This document shows, in pieces, positions 9,093-17,980 of a stretch of 64,000 nucleotides of DNA. This stretch comes from Ureibacillus chungkukjangi. GTDB lineage: Bacteria > Bacillota > Bacilli > Bacillales_A > Planococcaceae. The position numbers and the translations under genes were made by a program. Each line of letters begins with the position of its first letter. Positions within the stretch are counted from its first letter, which is position 1. The stretch covers positions 1 to 64,000 of the forward strand of contig NZ_QJTJ01000010.1 in assembly GCF_003217295.1 (NCBI RefSeq), read 5' to 3'. Below the pieces are notes generated by a model that saw only the letters and a list, made by a program, of their open reading frames with translations, did not search any database and was not told the DNA's origin.

Positions 9093-10529
9093 TTATCCCT
9101 CCTTTTTCATTTTTGAGCGGATTCGCGGATCAAAGAATGCATAAGTAATATCAATAACTAAGTTAACAATAGAAATAGTAATAGCTATATATACAACTCC
9201 ACCTAATATTGCAGGAATATCCGGGATAAACTGTTTATCTACGATATAGCTTCCAATTCCACTGATATTAAACACCTTCTCTGTGACAGAAGCGCCACCT
9301 AACATTCCACCAAATAGAAGTCCAATCACAGTAATAATTGGAATCATGGCATTTCGAATAGCGTGCTTAGAAATTACTTTTCTTTCATTTAATCCTTTTG
9401 CTTTTGCGGTAATAATATAATCCTCATTGATAACCTCCAGCATTGATGAACGGGTCATTCTTGCAATAGAGGCACATAAGGTAGTTCCTAAAACAACTAC
9501 TGGTAAAACAAGAGATAACCAGTTTTGCGGATTATAGGTTGCAGGAAACCAGCTTAGTTCAAGAGAGAACGTTAAAATAAATATTAACCCCTGCCAAAAG
9601 CTAGGGATTGAAAGTCCGATTAATGCCACAATCATAAATGTATAATCTAAAAATGAATTTGGACGAATGGCAGAGAGTATCCCTACAGGAATTGCAATAA
9701 TCACAGCCATTACTAGTGATAGAATGGCAATTTGAAGTGTTACCGGAAATTTATTAGCGATACTAGCCATGATGTCTTCCTTCCCTGCAAAGGAAGTTCC
9801 TAAATCAAAGGTAAATAACCCCGATAGGGATTGCCATAGTTGGGCTAAATAAGGTTGGTCTAAGCCGTAAAGACGGTTAAAGTTTTCGATTTGCTCAGAT
9901 GTAGCTTCGATTCCAAGAATATTACGTGCCGGATCCAACGGTGAAATATAAAGGATGGTAAATACTAATGTCGCTACACCTAAGATGACAAACAGTGTTT
10001 GAAGTACACGTTCAAATATAAATTGAACAAATGGATTACTGTATAGAAGTAATAATACATACATCAATACGCCCGGGATTACTGAAATCAATAAAAAATT
10101 GCGACTATTTAATAGCTGCTTAAAGTAGCTCTGATACGTATATTTCTCTAATCCTTGTGCAGCTACTTGCCTTTCTATTTCTTTTTGCAGCTTCTCTTGA
10201 ACAAGTAAATCTGCTTTTTTGTTTAATTGTTCAGCAGTTAAAGTTTCATGGAAAAAGGTAGCTTTTGTGTTTTCTTGTTCTAAAAACTGTTTTCTCCATG
10301 AGCCAAGTAGACCTTTTGAAACAAGTTGTTCTTCGCAGCTCTTATATGCATTGCCATATTGATTTTGCCCTTTACCAAAATAAAATGTTAGGACGGTCAC
10401 AATATGAACTGGTAGACCAAGAATAAATAAAAGAATTTTATAAAATTTACCTCGGTTTGTTACCTTCAGATAAGAGCTACTAAAAATTGAGGATATTTTA
10501 GGTTTATAAATATTTATGCTTTGAGTCAT
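9093..10529 (-). CDS. OppB/DppB-type permease with an N-terminal extension
   Basis: First gene of the three-gene minus-strand operon, 478 residues. The canonical permease starts around residue 168 (FERVLQTLFVILGVATLVFTILYISPLDPA) and includes GLDQPYLAQ, SIPSFWQGL and the EAA loop YIITAKAKGLNERKVISKHAIRNAM. Before it lie about 165 added residues: a hydrophobic helix (about 30-50), a charged, helix-rich region of about 95 residues, and a second hydrophobic helix (about 145-165). Streptococcal AmiC-type permeases are also near 500 residues, so long OppB proteins have precedent, but I cannot match this extension to them. Divergently transcribed from the fused ATPase gene, with 144 bp between the starts. 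Confidence 0.86.
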   Translation of the reverse strand: MTQSINIYKPKISSIFSSSYLKVTNRGKFYKILLFILGLPVHIVTVLTFYFGKGQNQYGNAYKSCEEQLVSKGLLGSWRKQFLEQENTKATFFHETLTAEQLNKKADLLVQEKLQKEIERQVAAQGLEKYTYQSYFKQLLNSRNFLLISVIPGVLMYVLLLLYSNPFVQFIFERVLQTLFVILGVATLVFTILYISPLDPARNILGIEATSEQIENFNRLYGLDQPYLAQLWQSLSGLFTFDLGTSFAGKEDIMASIANKFPVTLQIAILSLVMAVIIAIPVGILSAIRPNSFLDYTFMIVALIGLSIPSFWQGLIFILTFSLELSWFPATYNPQNWLSLVLPVVVLGTTLCASIARMTRSSMLEVINEDYIITAKAKGLNERKVISKHAIRNAMIPIITVIGLLFGGMLGGASVTEKVFNISGIGSYIVDKQFIPDIPAILGGVVYIAITISIVNLVIDITYAFFDPRIRSKMKKEG

Positions 10530-10673
10530 CGATTGCCTCCTTTCTTACATAAATATCTTCATCTTGTAATAAGTTCCTCTCTATATTAAACTATTCCTAG
10601 TGGTATAGTAAAGTATGGAGATGTATATGTCAATATAACCAGTAAATTACTTTTTTTATAAAGGAAGGTACGC

Positions 10674-12419
10674 ATGAATAATAGATTATTAGAGGTGAAG
10701 GACCTTCAAGTCTCTTTTATAGGGGATGAAAAAGAGTTTGAGGCAGTGAAGGGGATAAGCTTTCATGTTGAAAAAGGCGAGACATTAGGGATTGTTGGAG
10801 AGTCAGGTAGTGGTAAAAGCGTAACCGCTAGATCGATTATGCGCTTGCTGCCATCCCCACCTAGTTTTTTGAAATCGGGGGAAATTAATTTCCAAGGGAA
10901 GAACTTAGTTGAGCAATCAGAAAAGGAAATGGAATCAGTACGCGGTCAGCATATTAGTATGATTTTTCAAGATCCAATGACTTCTTTAAATCCTACAATT
11001 CGAATAGGTGAACAAATTGCTGAAAGCTTGAAAAAGCATCAACAAGTATCAAAGGGTGAAGCTTACAGGAAAACTATTGAATTGTTAGAGCAAGTAGGAA
11101 TTAAAAATAGCGAGAAACGATATTCACAATACCCGCATGAATTTTCTGGTGGAATGCGTCAGAGAGCAATGATTGCCATGGCACTGGCGTGTAATCCATC
11201 CCTCCTTATAGCGGACGAACCAACAACAGCCTTAGATGTAACAATTCAAGCACAAATCTTATCCTTAATGAAAAGCATGCAAGAGAAATTGGGAACTTCT
11301 ATTATTTTAATCACCCATGATTTGGGTGTAGTAGCAGGTATGTGTGATCGTGTCATAGTCATGAAGGAAGGGGAAATTGTTGAAGAAGGAACCACAGATG
11401 AGATTTTCAACAATCCCAAGCATGACTATACAAAAAGGCTTTTAAATGCCTTACCAAAGCTACATGAAAAAAAGACGCCCAAAAAAGCGCCGTTATTAAG
11501 TGCAAACCTAGATTTATCTAAGCCACTTCTTGAAATTAAGTCGTTAAAGAAGCATTTTGATATTGGACATGGGGATATTTTAAAGGCAGTAGATGATTTA
11601 TCATTCGAAATTTACCCTGGAGAAACGCTTGGCTTAGTAGGTGAGTCGGGATCTGGTAAATCTACTACAGGACGTACGATTTTACAGTTACATGAGCCCA
11701 CTGATGGGGATGTCCTTTATAAGGGGATTCCTATCACACGTCTTTCTAAAAAACAGTTAAAAACAATGAGAAGACATATGCAAATCATTTTCCAGGATCC
11801 TTATTCCTCTTTGAATCCTCGTAAAAAAGTTTTAGATATTGTTGGCGAAGCATTAGATTTGCATGGTCTTGCCAAGAATAAAGAGGAACGTAGATCACGA
11901 GTAGAGGAATTACTAGAATTAGTAGGTCTAAATAAAGAGCATGCAAGTCGCTATCCACATGAGTTTTCAGGTGGGCAACGTCAACGTATTGGCATTGCGA
12001 GAGCATTAGCAGTTGACCCGGAATTTATCGTTTGCGATGAGCCATTATCTGCCTTAGATGTATCCATTCAAAAACAAATTGTGGATTTACTAAAGGATTT
12101 ACAGCATCGACTTGGATTGACTTATTTATTCATTGCTCATGATTTGTCTATGGTAAAGCATATAAGTGATAGAGTAGCAGTGATGTACGGTGGAAAGATT
12201 GTAGAGCTTGCGGAAAGTGAGGAATTATACTCAAACCCTCAGCATCCTTACACCAAAGCTCTTTTAAAATCTATTCCAATTCCGGACCCAGCTATCGAAA
12301 GAATGAAGACTCAAATGCGAGACAAGGAATTGATTGCAGCTAAATACGATGTTGAAAGCTCAGTTCTAAAAGAAGTGTCACCAAACCACTGGGTAGCTGT
12401 GTCAGTAAGTGAACTTTAA
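10674..12419 (+). CDS. Fused double ATP-binding protein of the peptide ABC transporter (OppD-OppF type)
   Basis: Two peptide-importer ABC ATPases in one 581-residue chain. Domain 1 (about 1-265) has Walker A GESGSGKS at 42-49, signature SGGMRQR and Walker B LLIADEPTTALD. Domain 2 (about 284-575) has Walker A GESGSGKS at 323-330, signature SGGQRQR and Walker B FIVCDEPLSALD. Both carry the C-terminal peptide-importer extension (NNPKHDYTKRLL, SNPQHPYTKALL). Both sites look catalytically complete. Fused ATPases of this type are known (GsiA, YejF). Start supported by AAGGAAGG. It is divergent from the permease/binding-protein operon and must be the energy unit for that transporter, since no other opp ATPase is present nearby. 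Confidence 0.94.
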   Translation: MNNRLLEVKDLQVSFIGDEKEFEAVKGISFHVEKGETLGIVGESGSGKSVTARSIMRLLPSPPSFLKSGEINFQGKNLVEQSEKEMESVRGQHISMIFQDPMTSLNPTIRIGEQIAESLKKHQQVSKGEAYRKTIELLEQVGIKNSEKRYSQYPHEFSGGMRQRAMIAMALACNPSLLIADEPTTALDVTIQAQILSLMKSMQEKLGTSIILITHDLGVVAGMCDRVIVMKEGEIVEEGTTDEIFNNPKHDYTKRLLNALPKLHEKKTPKKAPLLSANLDLSKPLLEIKSLKKHFDIGHGDILKAVDDLSFEIYPGETLGLVGESGSGKSTTGRTILQLHEPTDGDVLYKGIPITRLSKKQLKTMRRHMQIIFQDPYSSLNPRKKVLDIVGEALDLHGLAKNKEERRSRVEELLELVGLNKEHASRYPHEFSGGQRQRIGIARALAVDPEFIVCDEPLSALDVSIQKQIVDLLKDLQHRLGLTYLFIAHDLSMVKHISDRVAVMYGGKIVELAESEELYSNPQHPYTKALLKSIPIPDPAIERMKTQMRDKELIAAKYDVESSVLKEVSPNHWVAVSVSEL

Positions 12420-12428
12420 AATTTACCG

Positions 12429-12466
12429 AACTCTTTGAACTCATAAAGTTCAAAGAGTTTTTTTTA
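12429..12466 (+). terminator. Terminator after the ABC ATPase gene
   Basis: Arms AACTCTTTGAAC and GTTCAAAGAGTT with a 7-base loop, then eight or more T. Confidence 0.92.
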
Positions 12467-12554
12467 TATCAGTAGTTATAATAAGAAATTTTAGAAAATA
12501 TAGTATATGATAGGTGAAAATAAAAATAGATTGATAGGGAAGGGGCTGTGAAAC

Positions 12555-14318
12555 TTGAAGAAAGAAGCAATGACAAAATCTATTAATATCTCTCAAAAGA
12601 GAATGGAAGCAGACTTTATTTTAAAAAATGCCTATGTGGCTGATGTTTTTTCTTTATGCTGGAGGAAAGCGAACATCGTTGTTGCTGATGGGAAAATAAT
12701 AGCTCTCGATGAGAAGGGTGAATTTACAGCAAAAATCGAAGAGGATGCAAATGGACGATATGTGATACCAGGGTTAATCGATGCACATATTCACATTGAA
12801 TCTTCTATGGTACCTCCATCCCAGTTTAGTCAAATCCTTTTACCCCATGGTATTACTTCAGTTATTACAGACCCACATGAGATTGTGAATGTTTCAGGTC
12901 GAAAAGGCATGCAATATATGCTAGACGATGCTAAAAATGTAGAAATGGATATTTACTTTATGCTGCCATCAAGTGTGCCTTGTACTTCGTTTGAGCATTC
13001 AGGGGCAGTGATGAAGGCAAAGGACCTAGCACCATTTCTTCAATATGAAGAAGTTTTAGGGCTTGCTGAAGTAATGGACTTTCCAGCAGTATTAGGCTCA
13101 GATTCTGACATGCTAGATAAGCTAACACTTGTTCAACAAGCGAATAAGCTGATTGATGGCCATGGTGCAGGACTTAATAAGGATCAGCTTCGTGGCTATC
13201 GAGCGGCTGGAATTAGAACAGATCATGAATGTATAACGGCAGAAGAGGCCCGTGAACGTGTTAAACAAGGTATGTATGTGTTTATAAGAGAAGGTTCAGC
13301 TGCAAAGAACTTAGTTGATTTGTTACCCGCTGTAACTCCAGCTAATGCTCGTCGGTTTACCTTCTGTACCGATGATAAACATCTAGATGAAATTATGAAG
13401 GAAGGCACTATTAACTTTGCTATCTCCCTTGCTATAAAAAATGGAATGAATCCATTACAGGCGATTCAACTGGCGACTTTAAATGCAGCTGAATGCTATC
13501 GTCTATATGACAAAGGGGCGATTGCAGAGGGCTATACGGCAGATTTTGTCATGCTAGAGGATCTACAGAAGATGACAATTGCATCTGTTTGGAAAGATGG
13601 ACAAAAGGTTGCGCAAGATGGCGAGGTGCTACATGAGGCAAAGGGTATAGCGACCATCGATGAAGCAATTTTAAATTCTGTTCATATCCCAAATTTAACT
13701 AAAGCTGACTTAGCTATTCGATTTAAGGCAGGAAATCTGGCAAATGTAGTAGGCATTATGCCAAACCAAATTACGACCCAGCATCTCGAAAAAGAAGTGG
13801 ATATTGAAGCGGGCTTCTTTGTGCCCTCTGTTGAAAAGGATTTGTTAAAAATAGCAGTGGTTGAACGTCACCATTCACTTGGAACAATCGGTTTAGGAAT
13901 TGTTCATGGCTTTGGATTAAAACAAGGAGCGGTAGCAACAACTGTTGCACATGACTCACACAATGCCATAGTTGTTGGAACAAATGATGAGGATATGCTC
14001 TGTGCTTTAAATGCTCTTCAAGAAATGCAAGGGGGACTTGTTGTAGTGAAGGATGGTGCTGTAATTGGAGAACTTGCTTTACCAATCGCAGGACTTATGA
14101 CAACCCTTGACGCAGCAACAGCCGTCAAAAAAATTGAAGAAACACATACTGCACTTCATGAAATTCACCCTGATCTTTACTTCCATTTCTTCCTAACGCT
14201 TTCGTTTTTAAGCTTACCTGTAATACCAGAGCTAAAATTAACGGATACGGGCTTATTTAATGTGAAAACTTTCGAGCACATTCCCGTAGAAGTAACTGAA
14301 AATAAAGTCCTGGGATAA
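12555..14318 (+). CDS. ade: Adenine deaminase
   Basis: Metal-dependent amidohydrolase that converts adenine to hypoxanthine and ammonia in purine salvage. The 587-residue length fits the Bacillus AdeC family. Visible are the metal-binding IDAHIHIESSMV, DPHEIVNV, the central GHGAGLNKDQLRGYRAAGI...DHE segment, FCTDDKH and the C-terminal HDSHNAIVVGTNDEDM. The TTG at 12555 is the best start: AAGGGG ends about nine bases upstream, while the first ATG (12570) is too far from it. It stands alone between terminators, away from the xpt-pbuX purine salvage unit at 57 kb, and no purine riboswitch is seen in its leader. Confidence 0.95.
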   Translation: MKKEAMTKSINISQKRMEADFILKNAYVADVFSLCWRKANIVVADGKIIALDEKGEFTAKIEEDANGRYVIPGLIDAHIHIESSMVPPSQFSQILLPHGITSVITDPHEIVNVSGRKGMQYMLDDAKNVEMDIYFMLPSSVPCTSFEHSGAVMKAKDLAPFLQYEEVLGLAEVMDFPAVLGSDSDMLDKLTLVQQANKLIDGHGAGLNKDQLRGYRAAGIRTDHECITAEEARERVKQGMYVFIREGSAAKNLVDLLPAVTPANARRFTFCTDDKHLDEIMKEGTINFAISLAIKNGMNPLQAIQLATLNAAECYRLYDKGAIAEGYTADFVMLEDLQKMTIASVWKDGQKVAQDGEVLHEAKGIATIDEAILNSVHIPNLTKADLAIRFKAGNLANVVGIMPNQITTQHLEKEVDIEAGFFVPSVEKDLLKIAVVERHHSLGTIGLGIVHGFGLKQGAVATTVAHDSHNAIVVGTNDEDMLCALNALQEMQGGLVVVKDGAVIGELALPIAGLMTTLDAATAVKKIEETHTALHEIHPDLYFHFFLTLSFLSLPVIPELKLTDTGLFNVKTFEHIPVEVTENKVLG

Positions 14319-14432
14319 ACTTCTCTGTTCTATAGGCAGCAAAGCTTATAGGACAGCTTCATGTATTTTACCATTGAACTAAGAAATGAAAACACATAAA
14401 ATCTAATGAAAGATAGGTTGAGGAGAAAAAAT

Positions 14433-15146
14433 GTGGTTCGTATAACAGTCATTATACCTGCTTTAAATCCACTACCATCACTGATCGGCTTTATAAAAGA
14501 GCTGATTTCCTTAGAAATTGAATCGATTATTATTGTTAATGACGGAAGTGATGGAAAGTATCAAGCGATTTTCCTAGAACTAGAGAAGTTAGAGAAATGT
14601 ATTGTTATAGAGCATGACAAGAATTTGGGAAAAGGACGGGCATTAAAGACAGGGTTTCGCTATATTTTAAGGAAGCTGCCTAAGGTTCAATCTGTGATTA
14701 CGGTTGGGGCACATGGACAGCATCAGCTTCGAGATGTAGAACAGCTCATACATAATGCACATCTATTTTCTAATGGAATTATATTAGGCGTACGAAACTT
14801 TCATTCAAATAAGGTATCCTTAAAAACTAGGCTTGGAAATCATGCTACTTCCTTACTATTTGCACTTTTATTTCATAAACGATTACTTGACACGCAAACG
14901 GGCTTACGGTGTATTCCGAGAAAAGAGCTCCATTGGCTAATGAAGGTACCAGGAGAATCTTATAGTTATGATTCCAATATGCTTATCGATGCTATTAAAA
15001 GAAATATCCCCATCTATGAAATTCCAATAGGACATATGGGCTTAAAAAAGAACTCCCTTATCCATTATGATGAAATAACCAATACACAAAAACTAATCGA
15101 ACAAATGATTACTATCTATACGAAAAGGCGCAAGATTCATAAGTAA
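14433..15146 (+). CDS. Family 2 glycosyltransferase, polyprenol-phosphate sugar transferase type
   Basis: GT-A fold glycosyltransferase related to dolichol/polyprenol-phosphate mannosyl- and glucosyltransferases: TVIIPALNPL, IIIVNDGSD, NLGKGRALKTGF and TGLRCIPRKEL are in the expected order. No membrane segment follows, so it is the short cytoplasmic form (237 residues). The usual metal-binding DADGQH is GAHGQH here, so both acidic residues of the DxD are replaced; this is odd for an active enzyme. The GTG at 14433 is preferred because AGGAG lies seven bases before it; the ATG at 14406 has no ribosome site. Flanked by unrelated genes, so the acceptor is unknown. Confidence 0.75.
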   Translation: MVRITVIIPALNPLPSLIGFIKELISLEIESIIIVNDGSDGKYQAIFLELEKLEKCIVIEHDKNLGKGRALKTGFRYILRKLPKVQSVITVGAHGQHQLRDVEQLIHNAHLFSNGIILGVRNFHSNKVSLKTRLGNHATSLLFALLFHKRLLDTQTGLRCIPRKELHWLMKVPGESYSYDSNMLIDAIKRNIPIYEIPIGHMGLKKNSLIHYDEITNTQKLIEQMITIYTKRRKIHK

Positions 15147-15294
15147 GCTGAAACTTTTACTTTTTAAATTTCGTATTGTAAAAAGGAAAAGGATTTCTTT
15201 TATAGAATAACCTTTATATGTAGTACTTTTTTGATTAATTGGTAATGATAGTATGGAGCATATATTTGTTTATGGGATTAGAGGAGGAAGTCAT

Positions 15295-15690
15295 ATGAAT
15301 GAGAACTTACACTTAGAAACAACAATCAGAGGGAAAGAAAAGCATTATTCTCCTGATAAATTCCTAAATAAGGTGAAAAAATACGGCATAAATATGGGAT
15401 TTAAAGCATTATACAGTGTGGCCATTTTATACTGTGCTTTAAAAAGCCCGGATTTACCAAAGGAACATAAACTAATGATTGTTGGGGTATTAGGTTACTT
15501 TATTTTGCCAATCGATTTGATTGCAGATATGCTGCCAGCTGTAGGCTTGGCTGATGATATCGTGATTATCACAAAGGCGATTTCAGTCATTTATTCATCT
15601 ATTACGGATGAAATGAAGGAAGAAGCACATGAAGTGTTAAAGAAAATATTTGGAGACAAATATCACCCTTCTATTGAATACGAAATTTAA
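15295..15690 (+). CDS. YkvA-like DUF1232 membrane protein
   Basis: A 131-residue protein with the DUF1232 core around ILYCALKSPDLPKEHKLMIVGVLGYFILPIDLIADMLP: two hydrophobic helices joined by the conserved LPIDLIPD-type motif (here LPIDLIAD). Function of the family is unknown. The ATG at 15295 follows GAGGAGGAAG; an upstream in-frame ATG at 15253 lacks a ribosome site. Confidence 0.85.
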   Translation: MNENLHLETTIRGKEKHYSPDKFLNKVKKYGINMGFKALYSVAILYCALKSPDLPKEHKLMIVGVLGYFILPIDLIADMLPAVGLADDIVIITKAISVIYSSITDEMKEEAHEVLKKIFGDKYHPSIEYEI

Positions 15691-15738
15691 ATCTATTTAT
15701 AACATTGAAGTCCAGAAATCATGTAGAGGTGATGTACG

Positions 15739-16992
15739 TTGTTAAAACGAATAACTTTTCTCGTCATAGCTATTGTACTTGCGAAGCCGATATATGATTT
15801 CGGCTCACAATGGCTAGGGGCGGCACAACAGTTCCTCAAGAACAATGAAGTAACTATCCAAGATGCAACATCGGATGTATTATCGACAGTCAACTCCGCA
15901 AAGGATAACATTGTAAGTACTGCAGCAGATACATTGGTTACGATGGATGTCGATTTACCAGATAGTGTTCAAACCTTAGAGGAACTAGAGGATTCCTTTT
16001 ACTATTATCTAAGTAGATGGGAAACGAATTTTGAAATCCATTATGTAGGTAGTACATCTGATATTGAAAACCTTATTCAAACGGCAGTCAGTCAAGCTGC
16101 AAGCAGGGATCATTATATACTTGGTCATCTAGCAGATCGTAAGATTGAATATGAGTATAACAGTTTTGATGCGAAAATCAGGGTCAATCAAACCTATTTA
16201 ACGAATTTGGCACAAGAGCAAATTGTGAATGAAAAAGTGGCAGGTATTCTTGCTACTGTCTCGCCAGATGAAATGACCGATTTTCAGAAGGTGAAGTTCG
16301 TCAACGATTATATTGTAAAATCGACTGCCTATAGTACAGAAACAACAGCAAGTGCCCATAGCGCCTATGCTGTACTACAAGAGCATAAAGGAGTTTGTCA
16401 GGGCTATGCTTTGTTAGCATTAAAGATGCTTCAGGGCTTGGGTGTTGAAACTCAGTATGTTGTTGGGGAAGTTTATACGGGTGGACATGCATGGAATTTA
16501 GTAAAGGTGGATGGGAAGTGGTATCATCTCGATACTACTTGGAATGATCCAACACCAGACCGTCAAAATGTTGTTCGTTATGAATATTTTTTAATTGATG
16601 ATGCAAAAATAGGACTTGATCATACTTGGATTCAAGCGGATTATCCGGAAGCATCTAATTCGAATTTTGATTTTATGGCACAAATTGACCATGCCTATGA
16701 ACAGGATGGCTTGATTTACTATAGTAATGTAGATGACAATAATATTTTATATCGAATGGATGTAAGTACGGGTGATTCAACACGTCTAACAGATAGCCGT
16801 GCGCAATTTATCGTTGGATTTGGGGATTGGTTATACTTTAGTAATTACTCCAATGGTGCATATCTATCGAAAATCCGGACAGACGGAACTGACGAGTCCA
16901 TCTTATACCATGATGAAGTGAACAACTTATTTGTAGAGGATGGCTATCTATATTTCTCTACTGATGATGGATTAAAGAAAATGGAATTATAA
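15739..16992 (+). CDS. Secreted transglutaminase-like protein with C-terminal propeller-like repeats
   Basis: 417 residues. A short hydrophobic N-terminus (FLVIAIVLAKPIYDF) suggests export or membrane anchoring. The transglutaminase-like core around residues 190-285 has a complete Cys-His-Asp triad: Cys220 in GVCQGYA, His250 in GGHAWN and Asp265 in HLDTTWND. After this come repeats of the DUF5050 kind (GLIYYSNVDDNNILYRMD, DWLYFSNYSNGAYLSKI, GYLYFSTDDGLKKM), likely blades of a partial beta-propeller. Likely role is cell-surface or cell-wall protein processing. The TTG at 15739 follows AGAGGTGAT. A good terminator lies just downstream. Confidence 0.82.
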   Translation: MLKRITFLVIAIVLAKPIYDFGSQWLGAAQQFLKNNEVTIQDATSDVLSTVNSAKDNIVSTAADTLVTMDVDLPDSVQTLEELEDSFYYYLSRWETNFEIHYVGSTSDIENLIQTAVSQAASRDHYILGHLADRKIEYEYNSFDAKIRVNQTYLTNLAQEQIVNEKVAGILATVSPDEMTDFQKVKFVNDYIVKSTAYSTETTASAHSAYAVLQEHKGVCQGYALLALKMLQGLGVETQYVVGEVYTGGHAWNLVKVDGKWYHLDTTWNDPTPDRQNVVRYEYFLIDDAKIGLDHTWIQADYPEASNSNFDFMAQIDHAYEQDGLIYYSNVDDNNILYRMDVSTGDSTRLTDSRAQFIVGFGDWLYFSNYSNGAYLSKIRTDGTDESILYHDEVNNLFVEDGYLYFSTDDGLKKMEL

Positions 16993-17000
16993 ACTAAAAA

Positions 17001-17038
17001 GAAGCCGTCTCTTATGATTTGAGGCGGCTTCCTTTTCA
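17001..17038. terminator. Terminator between convergent genes
   Basis: Arms GAAGCCGTCTC and GAGGCGGCTTC (one G-U pair) with flanking A- and T-rich sequence on the two sides; serves the transglutaminase-like gene and possibly the convergent kinase-like gene. Confidence 0.85.
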
Positions 17039-17041
17039 TTA

Positions 17042-17980
17042 TTATTGTAAGAGTGCGTACTGTGCCCTTTTCACAATGCTTTCAATAGGATTTTCATCAC
17101 ATAATGAGAGGGAAATGTGATGGAAATCTTCGCGAATTAACTGCTGTAAACTATTTAAAATCAATGGATGATACTTTAAAATCCCGCCATTTAAGAAAAC
17201 CTTGAAGGGCTCCCCCTTATAGCGAAGCTTATTAAGTGAAGCTTTAACTAACAAAAAGAGCTCTTTGGCAGCTAACTCAGCAATTGAGATGGCCTTTTCA
17301 TCATTAAGGGAAACGGCCTCCTGTAAAACAGTACTCAAACTAGCTGTTTGAGCATTCGTATAATCCGCTTGATATAGCCAGGTCATAAGCTGGTCAATAG
17401 AATCAATCTGAAGCTTTTCAAATACAAGCTTTTTCAGTATGGTTGGTGCTTCTAGCTTATCCTCTGCTCTAAAAATAGCTTTTAAGATTTGGCGTCCAAT
17501 CCAATAGCCGCTGCCTTCATCGCCTGCGCGGTGTCCCCAGCCTCCTGTACGAACCACATTTCCATTCCCGTCTGTCGCCAATGCAATTGATCCTGTCCCG
17601 GAGATTAATAATACTCCTGGCTGATGCCCTACTAAACCAAGAAGGGCTGCTTGAACATCATTCTCAAGTATTGCTTTGTTTATATTAAAATGGGTACTAT
17701 TCAAGGCTTGTTGTACAATATGAGTTAAAGCTTCAAAATCAGATTGAGTATCGATACCAGCCATAGCGAAAATCGCTACATCTATCGTTTCAAGCTTGGT
17801 CGCAAAATTTGCCTTTTGGAGTAAATCACTTAGCACTTCAATCACAGCATTAGCACCAATTGTTTGATAATTAGAGCCAGCTGCCGTTGCTTCAAAAAGG
17901 CGCTCTCCACCTGAAGTTTGTATTCCTAAAGTTGTTTTTGTTGCTCCGCCATCTACTGCTAGAATGATTGATTCTTTCAT
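17042..17980 (-). CDS. BadF/BadG/BcrA/BcrD-type ATPase, N-acetylglucosamine-kinase-like
   Basis: ASKHA-superfamily kinase of 312 residues. The phosphate-1 loop AVDGGATKTTLGI lies near the N-terminus, followed by a LISGTGSIA phosphate-2 loop, GGWGHRAGDEGSGYWIGRQ and the adenosine-site FLNGGIL; these match N-acetylglucosamine / glucosamine kinase-like members. The ATG at 17980 overlaps the stop codon of the upstream gene as ATGA and is well spaced from GAAGGATGG; the ATG at 17992 is too close to it. Translational coupling with an argininosuccinate-lyase paralogue is unusual for a sugar kinase and suggests that the real substrate is produced by that enzyme. Confidence 0.82.
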   Translation of the reverse strand: MKESIILAVDGGATKTTLGIQTSGGERLFEATAAGSNYQTIGANAVIEVLSDLLQKANFATKLETIDVAIFAMAGIDTQSDFEALTHIVQQALNSTHFNINKAILENDVQAALLGLVGHQPGVLLISGTGSIALATDGNGNVVRTGGWGHRAGDEGSGYWIGRQILKAIFRAEDKLEAPTILKKLVFEKLQIDSIDQLMTWLYQADYTNAQTASLSTVLQEAVSLNDEKAISIAELAAKELFLLVKASLNKLRYKGEPFKVFLNGGILKYHPLILNSLQQLIREDFHHISLSLCDENPIESIVKRAQYALLQ

